Assembly (NCBI GenBank): GCA_002292215.1
Contig: DBBN01000034.1
Location: forward strand, 10,210 to 17,454
DNA from: Glaciecola sp. UBA983
Lineage (GTDB): Bacteria > Pseudomonadota > Gammaproteobacteria > Enterobacterales > Alteromonadaceae
Direction of reading: 5' to 3'
Length of the DNA stretch: 7,245 nt
Positions 1 through 5,411 of this stretch are shown here, piece by piece (position 1 is the first letter of the stretch; every line of letters starts with the position of its first letter). The position numbers and the translations under genes are program-made. Under the pieces are notes generated by a model. The model did no database searches, was not told where the DNA came from, and worked only from the letters and a program-made list of their open reading frames with translations.

Positions 1-665
1 CGGATCATTTCAACACAATACGTAAAAGGATTATACTGGCAAATCCAATATAACCATAAACTCGATTCTTGAATTTTCCATAAAGGGTAGAGTGCACTAG
101 AAAGAAAAAACATAGGAAAAATAACAAAGTTCATTACCCCTGCAAAGTTTTCCAATTGTTTGATGAAATTAGAAAGTATCAACCCCAATGCACCTAAAAA
201 GAATGCACTCAAGAACACACTCGGGATCGCATATATAAAGCCCCACCAAGGGATCTCGACATCGACGATATTCGCTAATAGTAAAAATATTACCACTTGT
301 AACAGTGACAAACACGCCGCAGCAATCAATTTACACAATAGCAAAAAGCTTTTGGGAATAGGGCTCATAAAGAGTATTTTCATACTCCCCATTTCACGGT
401 CGTAGACCATAGACAGTGACGTCTGCATCGAATTGAACAAAATGATCATGGCACATAATCCAGGTACGATATATTCTTGATATAAAATATAACTCTCGTA
501 AGGTGGCATGATCGACACGCCCAATGCACTCCTAAAACCGGCTGCAAATACGATCAACCATAATAATGGACGAACTAAAGCGCTTAACAAGCGAGAGCGT
601 TGCTGAAAAAAACGTAAGACTTCGCGTTTTAATATTGCCCAAAAACAAATCAAATATGGGGGCAT
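1..665 (-). CDS. pedC: ABC-2 type permease of PQQ-alcohol dehydrogenase-associated transporter, PedC-like (partial, C-terminus beyond window)
   Basis: This is the inner-membrane subunit of an ABC transporter, pairing with the ATPase encoded just upstream. I read 221 intact codons on the minus strand from ATG at 665 with no stop. The reading frame leaves the window at base 1, so a few dozen C-terminal residues of a roughly 260-residue family are missing. The start overlaps the ATPase stop as TAATG, which indicates translational coupling. The N-terminus has the amphipathic basic stretch LKREVLRFFQQRSR (residues 12-25). About five hydrophobic segments follow, near residues 33-45, 65-80, 110-134, 141-165 and 174-196. 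The cytoplasmic stretch YDREMGSMKILFMSPIP (88-104) and the late block with SSALYPL (189-195) and NPFTYCVEM (212-220) are typical of ABC-2 membrane proteins (PF01061). Database models call this family an alcohol ABC permease. The P. putida homologue has been linked to lanthanide-dependent growth, which I consider the better guide to its substrate. Confidence 0.9.
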   Translation of the reverse strand, partial: MPPYLICFWAILKREVLRFFQQRSRLLSALVRPLLWLIVFAAGFRSALGVSIMPPYESYILYQEYIVPGLCAMIILFNSMQTSLSMVYDREMGSMKILFMSPIPKSFLLLCKLIAAACLSLLQVVIFLLLANIVDVEIPWWGFIYAIPSVFLSAFFLGALGLILSNFIKQLENFAGVMNFVIFPMFFLSSALYPLWKIQESSLWLYWICQYNPFTYCVEMI

Positions 666-1393
666 TAGAGCAATCCTTGTGGTTGAGTCAATGTGCGATA
701 TAAATCGAATACACTGCTTTGCTGATGCTTAGCCAGTAAAGTATGACACACGCCTTGTTCAATTAATTTACCTTGGTTAAGAATGAACAGGGGATCATCT
801 TCTAGGACTTCATCCATTAAATGAGTTGTCCATAATACGGTTAAGTGTTGGGCTGTTGCTAATGCACGAATATGTTCAATAATTAATTTTCGGCTATCGA
901 CATCTAAACCCACGGTTGCTTCATCTAATAATAAATACTGTGGCAAGTGGATCATACACCTCGCGATTTCAACACGGCGTCGATGACCTTCATTTAACGA
1001 TCTCACTTTATCCTGCAAACGGTCAATCAACGCCAACTGCGTCAATACAGGCGTAATACGATTTAACACCGTTGCCGCAGATAGACCATGCAACGCCCCA
1101 AAATACGTTAAATTTTGTAGCACTGTCAGGTCTAAATCGAGTGTGGTTTGTTGGAAAACTACGCCCAGCTGCGCCATGATAGCCCGGGTGTCATGGCTAA
1201 TATCGTAATTTGTAAATGTAATTTTACCCTGTTGTATCTTGCGTTGACCAGTTAACAAACTTAACAACGTACTTTTACCGGCTCCATTTGGACCGAGTAA
1301 TACATTAAATCCAGGCTTAAGCGAAAGGTTAATATCGCTCAGTACAGGCTTGGCTTTGAAGCTATAAGTGACATCGGTGATAGTAATACTCAT
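665..1393 (-). CDS. pedB: ABC transporter ATP-binding protein, PQQ-dependent alcohol dehydrogenase system (PedB-like)
   Basis: This cytoplasmic ATPase of 242 residues powers the PedC-type permease encoded next to it. Visible motifs in order are Walker A GPNGAGKST (34-42), the Q-loop in VFQQTT (79-84), a divergent signature LNEGH followed by RRRVEIAR (133-145), Walker B LLLDEA (154-159) with Glu158 as catalytic base, D-loop VGLD (161-164) and the switch histidine in WTTH (His191). The length is that of a single-domain ABC subunit, with only a short C-terminal tail. The start ATG overlaps the stop of the preceding beta-propeller gene as ATGA, and its own stop overlaps the permease start as TAATG. 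No strong Shine-Dalgarno lies in front of it, so coupled re-initiation is likely. The best family match is the ATPase found specifically beside PQQ alcohol dehydrogenases (PedB in P. putida, LutE in Methylobacterium). The transported substrate cannot be read from this subunit. Confidence 0.93.
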   Translation of the reverse strand: MSITITDVTYSFKAKPVLSDINLSLKPGFNVLLGPNGAGKSTLLSLLTGQRKIQQGKITFTNYDISHDTRAIMAQLGVVFQQTTLDLDLTVLQNLTYFGALHGLSAATVLNRITPVLTQLALIDRLQDKVRSLNEGHRRRVEIARCMIHLPQYLLLDEATVGLDVDSRKLIIEHIRALATAQHLTVLWTTHLMDEVLEDDPLFILNQGKLIEQGVCHTLLAKHQQSSVFDLYRTLTQPQGLL

Positions 1394-2400
1394 GAGTCGT
1401 TCTTAACCGCGATACCCCATGGATAACGTCCTACTTTGATCGATTTGATTGTAGATAACTGATCCGTGTCGATAATACTAATATCACCACTAATGCCATT
1501 AGTGGTTAATAACAGCGACTCATCTTGATTGAATGCCAACTGCCATACGCGACGTCCAACCAATAAATATTTAACGATTTCCATGGTCTGGGTATTAATG
1601 ACCGCGACATGATTACTTGGTCCTAAGGCAACAAACGCAAGTGGCTTAGATTGCATCAATAATATGCCTACAGGTTGAATGCGATCACGGTGAATGCCTT
1701 TTATAGCAAACGTGAGTTCATGCTTGACACTTTGGTCGGCAACATTAAATACGGTTAATTGCCCTCCAATTTCAGAAGTCACCCATAATTGTGAACTGTC
1801 TTTGGTAAACATTGCTGAACGAGGGCGCGCACCCACGAGACTATTTGCATAATTTTTGTTAGTTTGTGTATCGATCCAATGCACCATATTCGTGGTTTCT
1901 GATGTTACGACCATTTTACTGCCATCAGGACTTACCGCTAATCCTTCTGGTTCTACGCCAACATCAATCTGCGCAATAACTTGTGCGCTAGGAATATCGA
2001 TTACCGTTAACAAAGCATCATCTTCGTTGGCGGTATAAATAGTCGTACCGTTAGGATGCAGGGCGATAGTTTCTGGATCTTCGCCAGAGGGTAGTTCACC
2101 AATTATGGTGTCAGTTTGCATATCTAAGATTTGGATACGGTTTGCATCACTAGCACAAATATACGCTAATGTTTGGTCGTGGTTAAAGATAAAACCACGC
2201 GGGCGTTCACCAACCTGAATATCTTTAATTACACTAAACGTCTCTAAATCGACAACAGAAATAGAATTATCTTTTTCATTGGTTACATATGCCAACTCTT
2301 GAGCGTCTACCGAAGAGAGTAAAACCCCAAATAAAAGAGCGGTGCTAGAGGCATGTTTAAATAGTGTGAACATGGGTAGTGTTTTCCTTGTATATATCAT
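1390..2400 (-). CDS. pedA2: Periplasmic YVTN-family beta-propeller protein, PQQ-dependent catabolism-associated (PedA2-like)
   Basis: This secreted seven-bladed-propeller-type protein has 336 residues from the upstream ATG. After a signal peptide (cleavage probably VDA|QE, residues 31-35), about seven repeats run to the C-terminus. Each has the pattern of a YVTN or IYTAN strand, an I/V-D turn, a V-G-x-x-P-x-G/R turn and an F/L-x-P/x-D-G/Q turn. Examples are AYVTNEKDNS (37-46), VGERPRG (63-69), IYTANEDD (121-128), VGVEPEGLAVSPDG (147-160) and VGRYPWGIAV (323-332). The start is uncertain. ATG 2400 lies 5 nt after the preceding stop but has no clear ribosome site. ATG 2373 (residue 10) is preceded by AAGGA and gives a more standard signal peptide, but its spacing of about 11 nt is long. 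The family accompanies PQQ alcohol dehydrogenases. The P. putida (PedA2) and Methylobacterium (LutD) counterparts are associated with lanthanide acquisition. An additional binding or delivery subunit of the ABC transporter is the likely role, but this is inferred. Confidence 0.88.
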   Translation of the reverse strand: MIYTRKTLPMFTLFKHASSTALLFGVLLSSVDAQELAYVTNEKDNSISVVDLETFSVIKDIQVGERPRGFIFNHDQTLAYICASDANRIQILDMQTDTIIGELPSGEDPETIALHPNGTTIYTANEDDALLTVIDIPSAQVIAQIDVGVEPEGLAVSPDGSKMVVTSETTNMVHWIDTQTNKNYANSLVGARPRSAMFTKDSSQLWVTSEIGGQLTVFNVADQSVKHELTFAIKGIHRDRIQPVGILLMQSKPLAFVALGPSNHVAVINTQTMEIVKYLLVGRRVWQLAFNQDESLLLTTNGISGDISIIDTDQLSTIKSIKVGRYPWGIAVKNDS

Positions 2401-2405
2401 TGGCG

Positions 2406-3623
2406 TTATTGACAGACTTCACGACGATCAAAACCTAATGTATCCAAATCAGTAATGGGGTGCATAAAGCCTTCTTGGGGTGCACGCGCGACCAACCCTA
2501 ACGGGTGAGTAAGTTCGATCGGCATACGCAGTTGACCATTGTAATCTCTAAAGGTTAGTTTACGGCCTTTATATGCAGCAAGTTGAAACGACTCACTACG
2601 TAAAAATGTCGCTAATTGAGTTGGATCAATAGATTGTGTTTGTTGCACGCTATAAGCAATAGCACGTACTGCAACATACGCATCATAATCTTGGTGCTGC
2701 ATAGTACGGGCATGTTGGTCATAAAAACGATTTTGTAATTGCTTAGCTCCCCATTGTTCAATACTCGGATGCCAAGTGTCAGCAACTAATCCAGCCGTAC
2801 CGATAACGGGACGAGGATAATAAGTATTGTAAGGCACATATTGCCCAAAACGCTGATGAGTATCAGCGACCACCACGACATCATAAGGACGAGAAGTTTG
2901 AGTAAACAAGGGAATGTCTTGGCTCACGGTGCGGCGTAAGTCCGTATCGAAAGTCCATTTTTTGGACGCTTCAATCTTTAATTTGTAACGCTTGGCGGTC
3001 CGTTCAAATGAGGTTACCCAACGGTCATCTTCAGGGGTATCACCATCAATCAAAAAGACGCGATTTAGTCGTTTACTCAGTAACCATTGACCTAACGCAT
3101 CAGTAATTTGCGCATTACTTGGCGTGGTATGCAATAACATTTGTGTGCATTGGCTTTGGCGTAGGGAGTTATCACGATTACTGATATTGATGAGCAAATG
3201 AGGGGTGCTTAATGTTGCGTTATAAGCAAGCAGCTGCTGCAGATAAGGACTCGCTAAATCGCTGAGTATCAAACCTGCCTGGGGTAAATGCTTAGTCCAA
3301 TCTATGCGCGATGTTGTCACATTTGCTATATCGTGAAGATGGATGGGATGTAATGTGTAGTGCTGACCTAAAAACTTACCCGTTGTATTACTATCGCTTA
3401 TGCCAAGTGCAGCGCCAGCTATGCCGGCATCGTCAGGCTCAACTAATAATGGATTAATAGCATAATTTGTCAGGTCGTTATGCGAAAGATGATAGATTTT
3501 AACATCAATGTCCGCAGCATTAATGCTAGCTGAAACAATGAAAAGTATGAAGCACAATACCATGAAGAACGGGCCAAGCAGACTAGGTTTAAGGCTGTTA
3601 TACACTGCACATAGTTTTAACAT
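2406..3623 (-). CDS. pedA1: Periplasmic substrate-binding protein of PQQ-alcohol dehydrogenase-associated ABC transporter (PedA1-like)
   Basis: This first gene of the leftward operon encodes 405 residues. A long signal peptide with hydrophobic core FFMVLCFILFIVSA (19-32) probably ends at INA|AD (residue 36). The mature part resembles the Leu/Ile/Val-type (type I periplasmic) binding fold. Visible elements are VKIYHL (41-46), the strand AGLILSD (116-122), HLLINISNRDNSLR (142-155), NRVFLIDGD (187-195), YDVVVVAD (247-254), RPVIGTAGL (271-279), the QDYDAYVAVRAI hinge-like helix (311-322), and C-terminal TDLDTLGFDRREVCQ (391-405). The mature chain has just two cysteines, Cys159 and Cys404, which may form a disulfide. 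The start ATG is preceded by AAGAGG about 11 nt upstream. The family is a PQQ-alcohol-dehydrogenase-system binding protein (PedA1 in P. putida, LutA in methylotrophs), probably presenting a lanthanide or its complex to the transporter. The ligand is inferred from homologues, since no metal site is recognisable by eye. Confidence 0.88.
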   Translation of the reverse strand: MLKLCAVYNSLKPSLLGPFFMVLCFILFIVSASINAADIDVKIYHLSHNDLTNYAINPLLVEPDDAGIAGAALGISDSNTTGKFLGQHYTLHPIHLHDIANVTTSRIDWTKHLPQAGLILSDLASPYLQQLLAYNATLSTPHLLINISNRDNSLRQSQCTQMLLHTTPSNAQITDALGQWLLSKRLNRVFLIDGDTPEDDRWVTSFERTAKRYKLKIEASKKWTFDTDLRRTVSQDIPLFTQTSRPYDVVVVADTHQRFGQYVPYNTYYPRPVIGTAGLVADTWHPSIEQWGAKQLQNRFYDQHARTMQHQDYDAYVAVRAIAYSVQQTQSIDPTQLATFLRSESFQLAAYKGRKLTFRDYNGQLRMPIELTHPLGLVARAPQEGFMHPITDLDTLGFDRREVCQ

Positions 3624-3634
3624 TTAATCACTTA

Positions 3635-3640
3635 CCTCTT
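3635..3640 (-). promoter_or_regulatory. Ribosome binding site for the PedA1-like gene
   Basis: On the minus strand this reads AAGAGG, ending 11 nt before ATG 3623. The spacing is on the long side, but no nearer candidate exists, and the start gives a complete signal peptide. Confidence 0.55.
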
Positions 3641-3715
3641 ATCAACATGTAAAAAGTTCCCAACACTCGTTCTTGTATTTTTAACAAAATATCAATAATT
3701 TAGCATCTAATAAAA

Positions 3716-3743
3716 CGTTTTTCATACTAAAGGATGGGAAACG
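3716..3743. repeat. Imperfect inverted repeat, candidate operator or RNA hairpin
   Basis: CGTTTTTCAT (3716-3725) faces ATGGGAAACG (3734-3743) across an 8-nt centre. Eight of ten positions are perfectly complementary, and the other two would be G-U pairs in RNA, giving an uninterrupted 10-bp stem. It sits almost at the midpoint of the divergent spacer, about 100 nt from each start codon, where a shared regulator site would be expected. Neither arm is followed by a U-tract, so it is not a classical terminator. Confidence 0.45.
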
Positions 3744-3748
3744 CCGAA

Positions 3749-3768
3749 GCTAAACTAGGCTAAAGTAG
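3749..3768. repeat. Two tandem 10-bp repeats, candidate regulator site
   Basis: GCTAAACTAG (3749-3758) is followed directly by GCTAAAGTAG (3759-3768), differing at one base. The 10-bp period places the copies on the same helix face. It lies just upstream of the probable core promoter of the cytochrome gene, about 75-95 bp before its ATG, a position suitable for an activator. No regulator is encoded in the window, so the binding factor is unknown. Confidence 0.4.
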
Positions 3769-3826
3769 AGTTAGAGATTTGTTAATAATTATGTATATTA
3801 CTTTTAACATATTTATATAATCATTC

Positions 3827-3832
3827 AGAGGA
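3827..3832 (+). promoter_or_regulatory. Ribosome binding site for the PedF-like cytochrome gene
   Basis: AGAGGA lies 9 nt before ATG 3842. It is a strong Shine-Dalgarno and fixes the start of the cytochrome gene. Confidence 0.8.
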
Positions 3833-3841
3833 TAATCAATA

Positions 3842-4276
3842 ATGAAACTATCACTAAAATTGAGCGCACTGACGCTAGCCTTAGCATTCTCTGCGAATGT
3901 GTTTGCCCATGGTGCGGTAACGCCACAAGCGATCGATACATCGACAATTCCACAATTAGGTGAAGAATGGGCTGATACTAATCCGTATCGTGACGTTGAT
4001 GGTGACACCAAATCAGAAATTATCCGTGTTGGGGCCTCTGCTTACAATCAAAACTGTGCGCGTTGTCATGGTCTAGAAGCTATCAGCGGTGGTATTGCGC
4101 CAGATCTACGTTATTTGGCGTCTGATTTTGATGGTGATGAATGGTATGTTTACCGTGTGAAAAATGGTGCCGTGAGAAATGGTGCTGTATACATGCCTAA
4201 AATGACAGAGCATTTATCACAAGAAGCATTGTGGGCGGTACGTTCATTTGTAGAATCTGTTGCAGTGGCACAATAA
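3842..4276 (+). CDS. pedF: Periplasmic c-type cytochrome, electron acceptor of the quinoprotein alcohol dehydrogenase (PedF/c550-like)
   Basis: This 144-residue monoheme cytochrome c is exported by a signal peptide cleaved after VFA (residue 22), which leaves a mature N-terminus of His-Gly. The heme site is CARCH (Cys72, Cys75, His76) inside NQNCARCHGLEAISGG (69-84). The distal methionine ligand is probably Met118 in VYMPKM, with Met121 as alternative. The C-terminal helix LSQEALWAVRSFVESV (125-140) completes the class I fold. The N-terminal extension HGAVTPQAIDTSTIPQLG (23-40), ahead of the heme domain, is typical of the PedF/ExaB-like group linked to PQQ alcohol dehydrogenases. It should accept electrons one at a time from reduced PQQ and pass them to the terminal oxidase chain. 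It heads the rightward unit, and its stop is one base from the probable TTG start of the next gene. An XoxG relationship is possible, but the sequence reads closer to PedF. Confidence 0.93.
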   Translation: MKLSLKLSALTLALAFSANVFAHGAVTPQAIDTSTIPQLGEEWADTNPYRDVDGDTKSEIIRVGASAYNQNCARCHGLEAISGGIAPDLRYLASDFDGDEWYVYRVKNGAVRNGAVYMPKMTEHLSQEALWAVRSFVESVAVAQ

Positions 4277-4277
4277 T

Positions 4278-5198
4278 TTGTGCAGGCTAAGGTTTTACAA
4301 GTTAAGTGCAGTAAAGTTCAACACACTTTTCTTTAGTATGGTGAGCCTATGTCTATTGAGCATGTGTGTTGCTAACGTCACTCATGCTCGTTCACTTGAC
4401 GATATCAACGAATCTAAATACATCGTTATCGCGGTGTATGACAATTATTTACCTTTTTCTGCACGGGTGGAAGGTGTACCGACAGGAATTGATGTTGATA
4501 TTGCTACCCATATTGCAAAAACAATGAACGTAGAGTTACGTTTAAAGTGGATGACCGCTGACGAGTCCACTGAGGATGATTTACGCAATAATTTATGGAA
4601 AGGGCACTTTTTAGATAAAACCAAAGCAGATTTAATGTTGCGCGTACCCTATGACAAAGATTACACGTTAAAAAGAGATGATGTTGGTTTGTTAGTTCAC
4701 GAACAAGTACATATGTTTGCACCATATCATACTGAAACATGGAAAATCGTGTTTGATCAGTCTCGCTTAGCAGATGTACCGACCATGGCTTTATTTCAAT
4801 ATCATCCAATCGGGGTAGAAATTGATTCGATCCCGCAATTTTATTTAATGTCGGCGTTTCGTGGCAGTATGGCCAAAAACACACGTCAATTTGATACTTT
4901 AGCGTTGGCAGTTAAAGGCATGCAAACAACTAAAGTCGATGCAGTGATGGGCTTGCGTTCGCAAATCACCGCTTTTCACCATACTCTCGATCCTAAACAA
5001 TACCAACTCGCGAATAATTCATTTCCTTTATTAGGCAAACAAAAGTGGGATATCGGTATGGCAGTTCAAACGGATTATCGCGCATTAGGCTACGAGGTTG
5101 GGGATATTGTGGGTGCAATGGTTAAAGACGGAACGTTAGCGAAAATTTTTGCGGCACACCACGCCGAATATGAAGTACCGGCTTATTACACAGAGTAA
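4278..5198 (+). CDS. pedG: Quinoprotein dehydrogenase-associated periplasmic binding protein (PedG / MxaJ / XoxJ-like)
   Basis: This periplasmic protein of about 306 residues has a bacterial extracellular solute-binding family 3 fold (PF00497-like). Its positively charged n-region and hydrophobic segment FFSMVSLCLLSMCV lead to a cleavage site at THA|RS. The mature chain begins SLDDINESKYIVIAVYDNYLP, followed by the lobe-1 signature GVPTGIDVDIATHIAKTM, later KADLMLRVPY (the usual position of a ligand loop), and C-terminal KDGTLAKIFAAHH. The mature chain has no cysteine. The start is unclear because no ATG fits well. TTG 4278 is one base after the cytochrome stop and favours coupled re-initiation. 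TTG 4260 overlaps the cytochrome, and ATG 4338 lacks a ribosome site and would leave a signal peptide without a basic n-region. No permease partner of this binding-protein class is adjacent. MxaJ, XoxJ and PedG relatives sit beside quinoprotein dehydrogenases, and an assembly, activation or metal/cofactor-delivery role is suspected, not proven. Confidence 0.87.
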   Translation: MCRLRFYKLSAVKFNTLFFSMVSLCLLSMCVANVTHARSLDDINESKYIVIAVYDNYLPFSARVEGVPTGIDVDIATHIAKTMNVELRLKWMTADESTEDDLRNNLWKGHFLDKTKADLMLRVPYDKDYTLKRDDVGLLVHEQVHMFAPYHTETWKIVFDQSRLADVPTMALFQYHPIGVEIDSIPQFYLMSAFRGSMAKNTRQFDTLALAVKGMQTTKVDAVMGLRSQITAFHHTLDPKQYQLANNSFPLLGKQKWDIGMAVQTDYRALGYEVGDIVGAMVKDGTLAKIFAAHHAEYEVPAYYTE

Positions 5199-5276
5199 GC
5201 GGTTCTACCTATTCCCATAAAATTAGTCAGCCCCTCATCATATTCTCATCCTAATGGATGAAAAAATTCACTCCAG

Positions 5277-5304
5277 GGTCTGATAGGTTTATTTATTACA
5301 GACC
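5277..5304. repeat. Inverted repeat upstream of the dehydrogenase
   Basis: GGTCTG (5277-5282) and CAGACC (5299-5304) are perfect reverse complements around a 16-nt AT-rich centre. The arms extend by a possible G-U and one A-T pair outward. It lies about 110-135 bp before the dehydrogenase start. It could be an operator, or the remains of a weak transcription attenuator between the PedG-like gene and the dehydrogenase. Confidence 0.4.
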
Positions 5305-5399
5305 TTTACTATAGTTATTAACTTGCCATTAACATACTTCGCTGAAGCATGCCATGGTAACTATTCGCAAGGTGTAAGACACACTAATTATAATTTCAT

Positions 5400-5404
5400 G
5401 AGGA
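5400..5404 (+). promoter_or_regulatory. Ribosome binding site deciding the dehydrogenase start
   Basis: GAGGA ends 7 nt before ATG 5412 but only 1 nt before ATG 5406. Normal spacing therefore selects the second ATG, giving a 595-residue precursor beginning MINKGKAK rather than MRMINKGK. Confidence 0.7.
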
Positions 5405-5411
5405 AATGAGA

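Larger units (their letters stand above)
3624..3841. promoter_or_regulatory. Divergent intergenic control region between transporter operon and cytochrome/dehydrogenase genes
   Basis: This 218-bp AT-rich spacer separates two divergently transcribed units and must hold the promoters for both. It contains an imperfect dyad (3716-3743), two tandem 10-bp repeats (3749-3768), and ribosome sites at both ends. On the plus strand the best -10-like hexamer is TATATT at 3794-3799, with only a weak TTAGAG at 3771-3776 as -35. TATAAT at 3816-3821 lies too close to the cytochrome start to give a normal leader. No good -35/-10 pair was found on the minus strand. Weak core elements plus repeats suggest activator-dependent expression, but this is inference. 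No ORF of interest lies here. Confidence 0.6.
5199..5405 (+). promoter_or_regulatory. Intergenic region upstream of the alcohol dehydrogenase, probable separate promoter
   Basis: This spacer between the PedG-like gene and the dehydrogenase is long for a simple operon and suggests separate control of the enzyme. It contains a short hairpin TCATCC/GGATGA (5246-5261), a perfect 6-bp dyad GGTCTG/CAGACC (5277-5304), and ATTAAC repeated at 5317-5322 and 5328-5333 (11-bp period). TATAAT (5389-5394) is only 17 nt before the preferred start and has no -35, so it is not a convincing promoter. No U-tract terminator was found and no ORF of interest lies here. Confidence 0.5.

Noticed and set aside
160..405. 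81-codon open frame on the plus strand near the left edge
   Set aside because: It lies entirely antisense to the in-frame ABC-2 permease, which has recognisable family motifs. It has no ribosome site or family features.
3760..4011. 83-codon minus-strand frame spanning the cytochrome start
   Set aside because: It is a shadow of the cytochrome gene and promoter region. Its C-terminal part is translated AT-rich spacer.
4504..4884. 126-codon open frame on the minus strand
   Set aside because: It is antisense to the PedG-like gene, its composition is not protein-like, and it shows no motif or ribosome site.
5246..5261. Hairpin TCATCC-TAAT-GGATGA after the PedG-like gene as a terminator
   Set aside because: The stem is only 6 bp and is followed by a run of A, not T, on the plus strand. 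On the minus strand the T run precedes the stem. Neither orientation makes an intrinsic terminator.
5389..5394. TATAAT as the -10 box of the dehydrogenase promoter
   Set aside because: It is only 17 nt from the start codon, so transcription would begin inside the ribosome site, and no -35-like hexamer lies 16-18 bp upstream. The same objection applies to TATAAT at 3816-3821 before the cytochrome gene.
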